Assembly: GCA_963696075.1 (NCBI GenBank)
Contig: CAVOJD010000004.1
Coordinates: 1 to 24,347 of the forward strand
Source: CAJQQK01 sp963696075
GTDB lineage: Bacteria > Pseudomonadota > Alphaproteobacteria > Rhizobiales > Hyphomicrobiaceae
Reading direction: 5' to 3'
Length of the DNA stretch: 24,347 bases
Shown: in pieces, positions 1-7,949 of the stretch
How positions within the stretch are numbered: the first letter of the stretch is position 1
Layout of the letters: each line of letters starts with the position of its first letter
Position numbers and translations under genes: made by a program
The notes under the pieces: generated by a model
The model's input: only the letters and a program-made list of their open reading frames with translations
What the model was told of the DNA's origin: nothing
Databases searched by the model: none

Positions 1-35
1 AATTGTCCAATCCTGTTCGTCTGAATCGGTGTATT

Positions 36-58
36 ATCCTAGGGTAAATCCTAGGGTA
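36..58. repeat. 12-bp-period tandem repeat upstream of integrase
   Basis: The 11-mer ATCCTAGGGTA occurs twice in a row (36-46 and 48-58), separated by one A, giving a 12-bp period. Each copy contains the palindrome CCTAGG. The repeat ends 36 bases before the integrase start. Tandem short sites just upstream of an integrase are typical of arm-type integrase, excisionase or regulator binding sites, which is an inference here. A related pair with the same period lies at 24280-24303. Confidence 0.6.
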
Positions 59-94
59 TCCAGATGTTGCAGATTTGGCGGAGCATTCTGAACG

Positions 95-1263
95 ATGGTG
101 CAGCGGATAAATAGGCTCTCGACGCGGGCGGTTGCGGGAGACCTTAAGCCGGGGCGTCACGCCGACGGCGCGGGCCTCTATCTCACGGTCGATAAGAGCG
201 GCTCTCGTCGGTGGGTGTTCATGAGTTGGGCGGGCGGAAGGCAAGTCGAAATCGGGCTCGGCGGCGTCTCGTCGGTGTCGTTGAAGAGGGCACGGGAACT
301 GGCTGCCGAATGCCGGAGCCTGGTCGCCGACGGGCGTGATCCGCGCGAGGTGAGAAGCGCGGGGCGCGTCGTGCCGACGTTTGCTGAGATGGCGGAGGAA
401 GTCATCGCGTCGTTGGAATTCGGCTTTAGGAATGCGAAGCACCGGGCTCAGTGGCGCTCGACGCTCGAACGCTACGCCGCGCCGATCTCTGAAAAGCAGG
501 TTGATGCCATTTCGACCGACGACGTGCTCGTCGTCTGAAGCCTATCTGGCATAGCAAGACCGAGACGGCGTCGCGGGTGCGGGGCCGGATCGAGCGGGTG
601 CTCGACGCAGCAAAAGCGCGGGGTTTACGTTCGGGGGAAAACCCAGCCCGCTGGCGTGGCCATCTCTATCACCTTCTGCCGAAGCGTGTCAAGTTGCAAC
701 GCGGGCATCATCCCGCGATGCCGTGGAAGGATGTTCCTGCGTTCATGGGGCGATTGCGCGAACGCGAGGCTGTAGCGGCGCTGGCGTTGGAGTTCACGAT
801 CCTGACAGCGGCACGGTCCGGTGAGGTTCTGGGAGCCAAATGGGATGAGTTCGACATGGTTGCCGGGGTCTGGACGGTGCCGGCGGCCCGGATGAAACCG
901 GGCCACCAGCATCGGGTGCCGCTTTCAGGTCGCGCAATCGAAATCTTAGCAGCCTTAGAGGCGGCGCGTATGAGCGATTACGTGTTTCCCGGCCACAAGA
1001 AAGGTCGCCCACTCTCGAACATGAGCATGAATATGCTTCTACGCCGGATGGGGCAGACCGAAGTAACGGTGCATGGGTTCCGGTCGAGCTTCAGGGACTG
1101 GGTGGGCGACGCAACAAACTTCTCATCCGATCTTGCGGAAGCGGCTCTTTCTCATGTTGCCGGTGATCAGACCGACCGCGCCTACCGTCGCGGGGATGCG
1201 CTAGAAAGACGCCAAGCCTTGATGCAGGCGTCGGCCATTTTCTGCGATCCAACGCTGTGTTGA
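95..1263 (+). pseudogene. int: Tyrosine integrase, DUF4102 type, one frameshift
   Basis: This is a site-specific tyrosine recombinase that would integrate and excise the element. The first frame (95-538) holds the N-terminal DUF4102 arm-binding domain (GAGLYLTVDKSGSRRWVF) and the start of the core-binding domain (TFAEMAEEVI, then AKHRAQW). The second frame (to 1263) holds the rest of the core-binding domain and the catalytic domain: ARSGEVLGAKW (Arg I), HGFRSSFRDW (HxxR), LSHVAG and AYRRGD with the likely nucleophile Tyr. The reading moves by one missing base at about 528-536; after repair DDVLVV continues directly as LKPIWHSKTE. The repaired length is 389 residues, normal for the family. There is no other lesion, so this is either a sequencing error or very recent inactivation. 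Confidence 0.92.
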
Positions 1264-1310
1264 GGCGCGGTTGGTGCTGCGGCCGGCGGTTCGGGTCGGG
1301 GGAGGAAGAA

Positions 1311-2006
1311 ATGGCGAAGAAGAAAAGCTCTGGCGGCACGGCGCATTTTCGCACGATCGAAGATCACATCCGATGCGTTTTGGAATCCCTGACCGGCGCC
1401 GGCACGTCAAGGTATTCGGCAGAACGCGCGGTTGAGCTTCTCGCTATAATAAGAGGGTCAGGCCAGAGATTGGAGCAGCGCTACGACCGTGAGCGGAATC
1501 CAGCGGATGCCTGGGAAGCGATGATCCTACTGCACCACAAAGCAACAATCACCGGTGAAGCGCTGGAATTACCGAACTGGGTGCTGGCCTATCTTGTACG
1601 AGCCGGAACTGTCATTGTCGGTGCCGCGATTGAGCGACCTGAATTGGTTCAAGCTGGGCCAAACAGGGGCGACCAGGTCAAAAACAAATCGAGGCCACCG
1701 CCGCCTAAAATGGATCGAGATGGAGCCACGTCGTCGTACAGTGACTGGTTCGCGGGATGCTCACCAAAGGAGCGGCTCAGGCTTGCCAACGAAGCCCTGG
1801 GCTTCGTCGGTGACGGAACCATGAACGCGCTGGTTCATGCTCATCGCCAGCGACGGGACGAGGAATTGACGATCCAAATTTCTCGATTGAAACGCGAAGG
1901 TTTGACAGACGCGGCGGCTGCTGCCGCGAAGAATGATGATGACGCGCTGAGGAACGTCGAGGACCCCGTCCGCAAGGTTCGGCGGGCGCGAGGGAGGAAG
2001 AAATAG
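1311..2006 (+). CDS. Hypothetical protein of the integrative element
   Basis: I do not recognise this family. The ATG at 1311 is chosen because GGAGGAAGAA directly precedes it; the open frame runs further up to 1257 but would overlap the end of the integrase. The product is 231 residues, begins with a Lys-rich stretch (MAKKKSSGG), contains a Leu/Ala-rich helical middle, and ends in a highly basic tail (VRKVRRARGRKK) preceded by an Ala run. The basic tail fits a nucleic-acid-binding or element-specific accessory protein, but that is inference. Its position between int and xis is common for element cargo or regulators. Confidence 0.7.
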   Translation: MAKKKSSGGTAHFRTIEDHIRCVLESLTGAGTSRYSAERAVELLAIIRGSGQRLEQRYDRERNPADAWEAMILLHHKATITGEALELPNWVLAYLVRAGTVIVGAAIERPELVQAGPNRGDQVKNKSRPPPPKMDRDGATSSYSDWFAGCSPKERLRLANEALGFVGDGTMNALVHAHRQRRDEELTIQISRLKREGLTDAAAAAAKNDDDALRNVEDPVRKVRRARGRKK

Positions 2007-2082
2007 ATGCATTTTTTGGTAACGACAGCGGCGGAAATCCGCGGTTAATGGCGGACCATCTTCAACACGACGGAGATGGTCG

Positions 2083-2262
2083 ATGAAAAAATTGCGCTCA
2101 CCCAATCCCAAGCGTGCCTATCGCATCAACGAAGCGACAGAGACGTACGGCATTGGGCGCACGAAGATCTACGAACTCATCAAAGAGGGGAAACTGCACA
2201 CCGTGAAGGTGGGTGGCCGGCGGTTGATCCCCGCCGAAAGCCTCGAAGCGCTGCTCGACTGA
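2083..2262 (+). CDS. Excisionase-family HTH protein (Xis-like)
   Basis: This 59-residue protein has the classical excisionase/MerR-like winged-helix pattern: YRINEATETYGIGRTKIYEL is the helix-turn-helix, followed by IKEGKLHTVKVGGRRLIP as the wing and ESLEALL as the last helix. Proteins of this kind bind DNA and direct integrase towards excision, or act as small element regulators. It starts with ATG at 2083 after GGAGATGGTCG and lies 76 bases after the preceding hypothetical. Its size and place next to an integrase support a Xis role. It is shorter than most automatic gene-length cut-offs. Confidence 0.8.
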   Translation: MKKLRSPNPKRAYRINEATETYGIGRTKIYELIKEGKLHTVKVGGRRLIPAESLEALLD

Positions 2263-2379
2263 TTGAAGCTCGACAACCGCCGCGATCATCTCGCGGCGCT
2301 GCGGTTTGAATTCAATATCGGCAGCCGACGACGACACCGTTCCGTTACGCGCTGCCGTCATCAAATCGAGGATGACGAA

Positions 2380-2748
2380 ATGAACCTCCACGTGAATCAC
2401 GAACTTGCACTGCGGTTTGCGGCGGACAATGTTCCGACCTTTCCCGCGCAACCTGACGGCCCGTACATGAAAGCCCCCCGCGTTTCGGGCGGATTTCATT
2501 TGGCAACCACCGCCCCCCCGATGATCGCAGCCTTGTGGAGCCGCTACCCCGGTGCGTTGATTGGCCGCCGTCAACTCCGTGAGCACATCGGCGTTTCGGA
2601 CATGACGATCTGGCGCTGGCAACGCGCCGGCACCTTCCCCCGGCACATCACCATCAATGGTCGCAACTACTGGCGCATGAGCGACATCATTGGCTGGATT
2701 GAGCGCCAGGCCGAAGCGGCGTGCGCGCAATCGGGTGATGGCAAGTGA
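2380..2748 (+). CDS. Hybrid: prim-pol N-terminal remnant joined to AlpA-type HTH
   Basis: The product is 122 residues if started at ATG 2380; the frame stays open up to a TTG at 2263. Residues about 8-62 (ALRFAADNVPTFP, then KAPRVSGGFHLATT and IAALWSRYPGALIG) look like the first part of a bifunctional primase/polymerase N-terminal domain, which normally continues into its catalytic acidic residues. Here it passes straight into RRQLREHIGVSDMTIWRWQR and ITINGRNYWRMSDIIGWIE, an AlpA-type helix-turn-helix (about residues 63-110). No catalytic prim-pol residues remain, so the most likely present role is DNA binding or regulation. The join could be an old deletion fusion. The family of the N-terminal part is judged from memory of the motif. 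Confidence 0.7.
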   Translation: MNLHVNHELALRFAADNVPTFPAQPDGPYMKAPRVSGGFHLATTAPPMIAALWSRYPGALIGRRQLREHIGVSDMTIWRWQRAGTFPRHITINGRNYWRMSDIIGWIERQAEAACAQSGDGK

Positions 2749-2885
2749 TGGACCTCAATCACGGAGAATATTCGTTGGGGCCGATCGCACCTTGCTGGCC
2801 CGACGCTCCGTGCCGGCGCATTACGCCTTGCCTCACCGTCAATGACGACGGTCTGATCCAGTGCCCGATGTGGGTGCCGGCGTAA
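2748..2885 (+). CDS. Small Cys-containing hypothetical protein
   Basis: This is a 45-residue ORF whose ATG overlaps the stop of the AlpA-type gene (TGATG), which suggests translational coupling. It has four Cys residues, in CWPDAPC, TPC and QCP, spaced as in small metal-binding proteins. I do not recognise it. Coupled small ORFs of this sort are common between regulator and replication genes of mobile elements, but the coding status is not certain. Confidence 0.45.
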   Translation: MDLNHGEYSLGPIAPCWPDAPCRRITPCLTVNDDGLIQCPMWVPA

Positions 2886-2921
2886 GCCTCACCGAAAAGC
2901 GAAAAATTGGTTTCTGCATCG

Positions 2922-2947
2922 CCTAGGCCCTCGATCCACGGCCTGGG
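2922..2947. promoter_or_regulatory. Inverted repeat upstream of rep
   Basis: CCTAGGCC (2922-2929) and GGCCTGGG (2940-2947) form an 8-bp stem with one G-T pair around a 10-base loop, ending 17 bases before the rep ATG. It could be an operator or an RNA hairpin affecting replicase expression. It has no T-run and so is not a convincing terminator. Confidence 0.35.
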
Positions 2948-2964
2948 TCAGGGAGCGGCTGCGC

Positions 2965-3865
2965 ATGCTGAGCCTTGCCCGTCGGCAGCGAATTTTGGAC
3001 GATTATGCGCGCCGCGTTCCGAGGATGCCCTACGCCACGGATGATTTGCGCGAGGGTGTCTGCGCAGATGCGCAAGGCAATTGCGCTGCGCAGCCGTTAC
3101 GTCCAGCCGAACGGCAAAATGATCTGGTGCCTCGTCTTTGACTGTGATCACGACGCGGCGTTTTGTGCGGCAGAGGATGGCCTCCTCCCACCGCCCAACA
3201 TCATCGTCCTCAATCCGGACAATGGGCGCGGGCATCTGACGTATTTCCTCGAAGCGCCGGTACCTCGCACCGACGCCGCGCGCATAAAGCCCTTGCAATA
3301 TCTTGCCAAGATCGAACGCGGCATGACGCGGCGCTTGGATGCAGACCCCGGCTACTCAGGGTTGATTACGAAGAATCCCCTGCATCCGGGCTGGCGCACC
3401 ATCGTCCTGCACGATCATTGTTACACGCTCCGTGAATTGGACGAGCATCTCCACCCTCCGAACTGCCGTCGCCCCCCACGCGGCGAGATATCGGGGCTGG
3501 GTCGCAATTGCACCGTGTTTGACGAGCTGAGGCACCTCGCCTACCGGCAAGTCCGCGACGCGAAGCGCAACGCCGGAACCCAGCAAAATTTCGAAGCTTG
3601 GGCGATCAGCACGGCGGCGTCTCTCAATGCCCAGTTTCCGACACCAATGTCCTTCTCCGAGGTTCGCAGCATCGGTCGATCTGTATCGCGATGGGTTTGG
3701 CGGCGCTTCGACGAAGAGACGTTCTGCGCCATCCAGACGCGGCGCGGTAGAGCCGCGAATGCGAAGCGCTGGAACGGTCATGAGCCGCTTAGCCAATCAA
3801 AGCCTTGGGAAGCGCAAGGGATCAGTCGGTCTACGTATTTTCGGCGGAAGCAGAGATGCCGCTAA
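2965..3865 (+). pseudogene. rep: ColE2-type replication initiator (Replicase family), one frameshift
   Basis: This is a plasmid replicase (PF03090-like); the ColE2 Rep group primes DNA synthesis at its own origin. The main frame (about 3060-3865) shows RSRYVQPNGKMIWCLVFDCD, LPPPNIIVLNPDNGRGHLTY, FLEAPVPRTDAARIKPLQYL, ADPGYSGLITKNPLHPGW, and a C-terminal part with TVFDELRHLAYRQVRDAKRN (PriCT-like) and GISRSTYFRRK (HTH-like). The expected N-terminus MLSLARRQRILDDYARRVPR followed by PYATDDLREG is in another frame from ATG 2965, with an AGGGAG ribosome site upstream. The two frames join at about 3046-3062 with one surplus base. The repaired product would be 299 residues. An internal TTG at 2975 gives an open frame but not the family N-terminus. 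Confidence 0.85.
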
Positions 3866-4208
3866 CACGGTATATATCTGATAAGGGGAGAGTCTCAATC
3901 CAGGCGACGGTGGCGGCAATCGGTATGTTGTCCGCGATGATGCCCAGCTTGACGGCGACTAACAGGTGTTGAGCCGCAGACGTCGTTGTTTTTTGTTGCG
4001 TAAGAAGCCGACGACTTGTCATTTGCCGCCCAGGCTCTGCCTGCTCGCGGCGTTCACGCCACTCCAAAGGCTGGACCGCCAGGTCGGCATTGCCATCACG
4101 CGCATCCAAGGCGTCGAACTCGATGCTGCGCCAGCACGACGCTTTGGTGTGGTCCGTCCGGTTCCATCGTGCCGCGCACGCAGTGACTATTCTGGATTCG
4201 CGTTTCGA
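3866..4208. other. Region without a convincing gene, right of rep
   Basis: These 343 bases separate rep from the cytosine deaminase. A 92-codon open frame on the minus strand (3831-4109) and overlapping plus-strand frames show no recognisable motif. The right end of the integrative element may lie here, but no attachment-site repeat was found. Confidence 0.4.
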
Positions 4209-4658
4209 TCACATTTCCTCAGCAATGTCCTCAGCCCAGAGGTCGGGCTTCTCGTTAATGAAGCGACGCATCAGGGCGATGCACTCACGATCATCGGCCA
4301 GGATCACCTCGACGCCGCGATCGGCCAAAAAGTCGAGATTGCCGGCGAAATTTTCAGCTTCGCCGACCACCAGCCGGGGGATTGAGAACTGAACGATCGT
4401 GCCGGCGCACATCATGCACGGCGACAACGTCGTGTAGAGCGTCATGCCGCGATAGCTTTTCTGGCGTCCGGCATTGCGCAGGCAGTCCATCTCGCCGTGA
4501 GCAATCGGATCGCCTTGCTGGACGCGCCGGTTTCGCCCCGACGCGATCAGTTGATCACCGAGTGCCAGGACGCTTCCGATCGGGCATCCGCCTTCGTCAT
4601 AGCCAAGCTTGGCCTGCTCAAACGCCTGTTGCAGGAAGTGGCGGTCAGCCTTGGACAT
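4209..4658 (-). CDS. Cytosine deaminase, yeast (FCY1) type
   Basis: This zinc-dependent deaminase of the cytidine/deoxycytidylate deaminase fold probably converts cytosine to uracil and ammonia. The zinc site is complete: PIAHGEMDC (His54, catalytic Glu56) and TTLSPCMMCAG (Cys81, Cys84). The C-terminal half (IPRLVVGEAENF, then MRRFINEKPDLWAEDI) is the pattern of the yeast-type cytosine deaminase rather than tRNA adenosine deaminase or guanine deaminase. The ATG at 4658 gives 149 residues, close to the family; the frame is open up to 4709. Immediately upstream on the same strand is the 3' end of upp, the next enzyme of pyrimidine salvage, which supports the substrate assignment. It is unrelated to the amidohydrolase CodA. 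Confidence 0.88.
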   Translation of the reverse strand: MSKADRHFLQQAFEQAKLGYDEGGCPIGSVLALGDQLIASGRNRRVQQGDPIAHGEMDCLRNAGRQKSYRGMTLYTTLSPCMMCAGTIVQFSIPRLVVGEAENFAGNLDFLADRGVEVILADDRECIALMRRFINEKPDLWAEDIAEEM

Positions 4659-4705
4659 GGAACCGGCGTCGAGAATACGTCCCGTCATCGATTTCTGCCT
4701 CGCCT

Positions 4706-4858
4706 TCACTTCGTCCCATACATGCGGTCGCCGGCGTCGCCGAGACCGGGGACAATGTAACCGTTCTCGCCGAGACGCTCATCGACGGCGACGGTGAAAA
4801 CCCTGCCGTCGAGGTCCGCTTCAATCAATGGAGGCCACTGCGGTCGAAGCTGAACAAA
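4706..4858 (-). pseudogene. upp: 3' remnant of uracil phosphoribosyltransferase
   Basis: On the minus strand an open frame without a start reads LIEADLDGRVFTVAVDERLG, then ENGYIVPGLGDAGDRMYGTK and a stop. The end GYIVPGLGDAGDR-(M/I)-(Y/F)-GTK is the conserved C-terminus of Upp, including the uracil/PRPP site loop. Everything upstream of about residue 40 of this fragment is missing; an in-frame stop lies at 4859-4861. Upp would convert uracil to UMP, so the intact ancestor formed a cytosine salvage pair with the downstream deaminase. Only the tail has survived a deletion. Confidence 0.8.
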
Positions 4859-4982
4859 TCACTTGAAGTGATTTTCGGCTGTCCGTCGTTAAATGTTTTT
4901 CGACAATTGCGCCTCTGATCTTAGAGGTCGAAAAGAAAATTTTCTCAGTGAAACCGGGAAAACCGCGGGCCAGCGCAGAGCG

Positions 4983-5423
4983 TTAGCTTCGGTGCACAAG
5001 GACGGGTATCGTGCTGTGTGTCAGTACTTTTTGGGTTTCGCTGCCGAGGAGCAAGGCCGTGAGGCCAGAACGACCATGCGATGCCATCACAATGAGGTCG
5101 CAGCCCTGAGATTTTGCTGTTTCGATGATGGCGTCGTAAGGCGTCTCATCCAGCACACACTCAGTCCCCACCTTCACACCAAGTTTGGCAGCAATATCCG
5201 CTGCGGCCTCAAGGAAGCTATTGGCTCTTGATCTGGCGTCCTCCTGCCGCTCCTGCAAATCGGGCCCTACGATGCTTCCTTCGACAATGATAGGGGCCGC
5301 AGTTTGAGCCGCCGTCACGATTGTTACTTTCGCGCCCAGAGCTTTCGCAAGCCTGGCACCCTCGCCGACTGCCTGCCCGGAATATTCCGAACCGTCCGTC
5401 GCAATTAGAATATGGTCGTACAT
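4983..5423 (-). CDS. Universal stress protein (UspA family)
   Basis: This 146-residue single-domain Usp begins MYDHILIATDGSEYSGQAV, the usual first strand and acidic residue. It carries the ATP-binding signature GRSG-(9 residues)-GS in SHGRSGLTALLLGSETQKVL near residues 115-134, so it belongs to the ATP-binding subgroup. GGAGGA lies 5 bases before the ATG. Usp proteins act in the cytoplasm in survival under starvation, redox or membrane stress; the exact trigger here cannot be told. Between it and upp (4862-4982) there is a 12-bp palindrome (4934-4945) and a 5-bp stem (4912-4927), neither with a clear terminator tail. Confidence 0.95.
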   Translation of the reverse strand: MYDHILIATDGSEYSGQAVGEGARLAKALGAKVTIVTAAQTAAPIIVEGSIVGPDLQERQEDARSRANSFLEAAADIAAKLGVKVGTECVLDETPYDAIIETAKSQGCDLIVMASHGRSGLTALLLGSETQKVLTHSTIPVLVHRS

Positions 5424-5460
5424 GATCTTCCTCCGCTGAAACTGGGAATTTAGGACTTGG

Positions 5461-5754
5461 TCATATTATCAACTTGCACATTGGCGCGTTGATCTCGCTC
5501 AACAGTGCCGCCGGAGGTTGACCCAGAGTTGGCGCTCTCAGCGGCTCAGGGGCACTTCCGACAATGCGCGCCGGACAGCCGACGACAAACGCTGTCAATT
5601 CCTCGATGCTCGTTTCCACGATCTCAGGCTCACCACGCTCCGCAGCCCTGATTATCCCGGCGACATCGGTCTGAATCCAGGTCAAACGTCCGTTGTTAGT
5701 TATTTCATTCGTAGGTCGATCCGAACCCAGCGCCCAGGTGGGCGGTTGGGTCGG
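5461..5754 (-). other. Open frame upstream of usp, possible gene fragment
   Basis: The minus strand is open from 5754 to the stop at 5461. The middle reads like real protein (TDVAGIIRAAERGEPEIVET, then EELTAFVVGCPARIVG) but the only starts are TTG at 5685 or later non-ATG codons, and no good ribosome site is present. I do not recognise a family. It may be the tail of a lost gene. Confidence 0.25.
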
Positions 5755-5833
5755 TCAGTATTGTGCTTACCTGTGCCACGTGCGGGCCGATCAACACGCT
5801 GACGTAAGTCCGTGCCGGTGCCGCGCGGGCTCA

Positions 5834-5963
5834 ATGCGCGGAGGTGTTTCGCTCCTGACGCAGTCGCGGCTCGCTGTGCCCCTCATCGTGCGGGCGCTGC
5901 TGTACGCAGGGGGTCGCAATGGGTCTGCTGATGGGCTCCAACCAAACGACGCCTTGCTCATGA
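5834..5963 (+). pseudogene. Degenerate copy 1 of small single-span membrane protein
   Basis: The peptide LTQSRLAVPLIVRALLYAG matches the transmembrane part of the intact gene at 12533-12760 almost residue for residue. A run of five G (5909-5913), against four in the intact copy, shifts the frame; with one G removed it continues VAMGLLMGSNQTTPCS. It lacks the N-terminal half of the intact protein. An ATG at 5834 gives a short alternative start. Confidence 0.6.
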
Positions 5964-6056
5964 GGTTCTTTGACGGTGTAATCGAATAGGATCGCCGAGC
6001 GCATGTCATCGGCGTCGCGAAATGGAGGAAATGGAACCGCGATGGTCACACGCGGC
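5858..6056 (+). repeat. Direct repeat, copy 1 (partner 12638-12835)
   Basis: About 199 bases match 12638-12835 in the same orientation with roughly ten differences over the first 190 columns by eye, including one extra G. It covers the transmembrane part of the small membrane protein, the spacer with GGAGGA, and the first codons of the secreted-protein gene (here MVTRGTGTI and a stop). Identity ends at about 6056. Confidence 0.85.
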
Positions 6057-6144
6057 ACCGGCACCATTTAATCAGCCCACTGCTCGGCCAAGCTCTCCGG
6101 CCTAAGCCTCAGCGCAGTGAGCGTGCGGTGGCACGCATACCAAA

Positions 6145-7413
6145 TTAGTTCACAAGCCGAGCGTTGCCTCCGACGCGATAGCCAATGTCCTTGAACGCAT
6201 GCAATAGGGCATCGCCGTCAGTCGGATTGTAAAAAAAGTAACTGGTGGATGCGCAATTCTGCAAGCGGTCCAAGGTGGCTCCGCCAATGCCCGAACCGAA
6301 AGCCACGGTAATCAGCCGAACACCCTGGGCTTTTATGGCAGTGCACATATCAACCAAGTTCGATTCGCCATTGTTGACATTGTAGCTGTCGCCAGGACCA
6401 AACGAACTAACCGTCTGCTCGCCATCTGAAAGCAATATGATTGTCTTGCTGGTGTTGTTATACGCGACACCCTCAGTAAAAGGAGCGTTCGGTGATATCA
6501 AATGCCAACCAAATGAAATGCCAGCGGAAATATTAGTCCCTTCGTGCGGAACCATGGAGGCCAGTTGACTCATAACGCTGGCATGATTGTTTGTCAGCGG
6601 CAGAACAACCAAGTTTCGCGACGGATAATTTGCACAATCGTCGTACTCATCGGTATCGATGTCGTTATTGCCATCTGTCCGGCCCCACTTCGTGGCATCG
6701 TTCCCTACGACCGGTGTTGAATCATTCGTCACATACGGATGCCGGCGATCGTTTGTGCAGTTTGTCCAGGTGCTGCCGGAAGTACCACCAAGAACATACT
6801 CGCCCGGAAGCGACAGATAGACATTCTTGGCGAATGGAACCAATCCAACCTTGAGTTCGGGGTTTGACTGTCCATTTTGCAAGTCACTGACGAGCCCGGT
6901 TGCGGCATCTCGCATTGCCTGCCATTTTTCCTGACCGTTACCCGCACCGCCCGTCATCGAACTCGAATAGTCAAGCACAAAGACGATCTCGCCCTCGAAA
7001 TGCGGAAGGGCCGCAGCAGCTTCGACGGTGTAGTTGACGGTTTCGATGCCGGCAACGCCAACCAGGTATGTCGGCACTGCAACATTCGCAACGATTGTGA
7101 TGACCTCGCCGTTGCTTCCCATCGTTACAGTCGGCGAGATACTCAATTGCGTTGACGCAATATTATTCTGGAAACTCTGCGTTGCAGCCGCAATGCGCTG
7201 CGTCGATGTCGCCCCCTTTATGCTGGCTCCTGCGAGTGCTGCTGCATCGGCGGCATCTTGGACCGTAGACTTGATACGCAAAGCATTGCCATAATCGACG
7301 GCAACGCCACCTACTAACACCAGCACAGCTAACATGAACGACATCATAACAGCGATGGTGCCGTGCGTGTCGCAAGCTAAGCGATCAATCGATGTTTGAA
7401 GGTGTTTACGCAT
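6145..7413 (-). CDS. TadG-like Flp pilus/VWA-domain surface protein
   Basis: This 422-residue protein has an N-terminal TadE/TadG-type segment: GTIAVMMSFMLAVLVLVGGV (about residues 18-37) as the membrane anchor, followed by VDYGNALRIKSTVQDAADAA, the conserved TadG helix. After a beta-rich stretch comes a von Willebrand factor A domain with the metal-ion site DYSSS (Asp148, Ser150, Ser152), a second motif in HEGTNISAG and LLSDGEQ. Such proteins accompany tight-adherence pili or act as surface adhesins. Here no tadA/B/C or cpaC neighbours are visible, so it is an orphan. The ATG at 7413 has AGAGG upstream. The gene is preceded by a very AT-rich region that likely holds its promoter. Confidence 0.87.
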   Translation of the reverse strand: MRKHLQTSIDRLACDTHGTIAVMMSFMLAVLVLVGGVAVDYGNALRIKSTVQDAADAAALAGASIKGATSTQRIAAATQSFQNNIASTQLSISPTVTMGSNGEVITIVANVAVPTYLVGVAGIETVNYTVEAAAALPHFEGEIVFVLDYSSSMTGGAGNGQEKWQAMRDAATGLVSDLQNGQSNPELKVGLVPFAKNVYLSLPGEYVLGGTSGSTWTNCTNDRRHPYVTNDSTPVVGNDATKWGRTDGNNDIDTDEYDDCANYPSRNLVVLPLTNNHASVMSQLASMVPHEGTNISAGISFGWHLISPNAPFTEGVAYNNTSKTIILLSDGEQTVSSFGPGDSYNVNNGESNLVDMCTAIKAQGVRLITVAFGSGIGGATLDRLQNCASTSYFFYNPTDGDALLHAFKDIGYRVGGNARLVN

Positions 7414-7949
7414 TCACCAGTCCTCTCCGCTTGAGAGAAACAGAATCCATCAAGATCGTAAACGCATGATTTATAGATATAATATACACTCCATATATAC
7501 ATAATGAGGTTAACACATATGATTTGATGTGTCGCAATTAGGGGCAAGTCGCGATAATAGGAAAAATTGACTTTGAGATAAAACATAAACGAGAACCGGC
7601 CTGCGAAATATGTAACAAACCTGCACCGACGTACGGTTGATTGCCGACAAATTCGTTAGAAATTGGCATTTCAATCGAGAGATATCGGCTCGTCCAGGCC
7701 CTTCGGCTGTTTTTCCAGTCCGTCGAATTCGACCGCTGGGCGCTCTTGGCGGAGTCTGCTGATCAGCGAGCTCGTTCCTCAACCGACCTCAAGACCCAAA
7801 GGAGCTTCTTGCCGCCATTGGGTCGATAGCCCGCCCGGTCCGTTGCGAAAACACGATCGTGTTCCGAGCGGAACAGCCGTGACCGTCAAGACCAGCCAAA
7901 CTCCTCCATCATGGGGCGCGGTGCCTCATGACAATTGAAGGAGGACGCG
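7414..7949. promoter_or_regulatory. AT-rich divergent intergenic region
   Basis: These 536 bases separate the TadG-like gene (minus) from the DUF1127-like gene (plus). Positions 7440-7640 are much richer in A and T than the rest of the window, with runs such as TATAGATATAATATAC near 7473 and TATATATACATAATG near 7493, typical of promoter DNA or a silencer-bound (H-NS/MucR-like) horizontally acquired region. No exact -35/-10 pair can be fixed by eye. From 7640 to 7949 I see no convincing gene. Confidence 0.45.

Larger units (their letters stand above)
36..3865 (+). mobile_element. Integrative plasmid-like element core (int-xis-rep)
   Basis: All genes here read on the + strand: tyrosine integrase, hypothetical, excisionase-type HTH, AlpA-type hybrid, small Cys ORF and ColE2-type replicase. 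Integrase, excisionase and replicase together are the expected core of an integrative element with plasmid ancestry. I cannot see attL or attR: no tRNA gene is present, and I found no direct repeat of the first bases elsewhere in the window. The outer limits are therefore only gene limits. Both int and rep are frame-broken as read, so the element may be immobile. Confidence 0.65.

Noticed and set aside
1..35. tRNA 3' end as attachment site before the integrase repeat
   Set aside because: No T-arm-like sequence or CCA-proximal acceptor stem can be recognised in these few bases.
3866..4208. Transposase remnant right of rep
   Set aside because: The minus-strand frame has no DDE or HTH motif and no terminal inverted repeats were found.
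4912..4945. Short stem (CCTCT/AGAGG) and AT palindrome between upp remnant and usp as a terminator
   Set aside because: There is no T-run on the side expected for usp transcription, so it does not meet the criteria for an intrinsic terminator.
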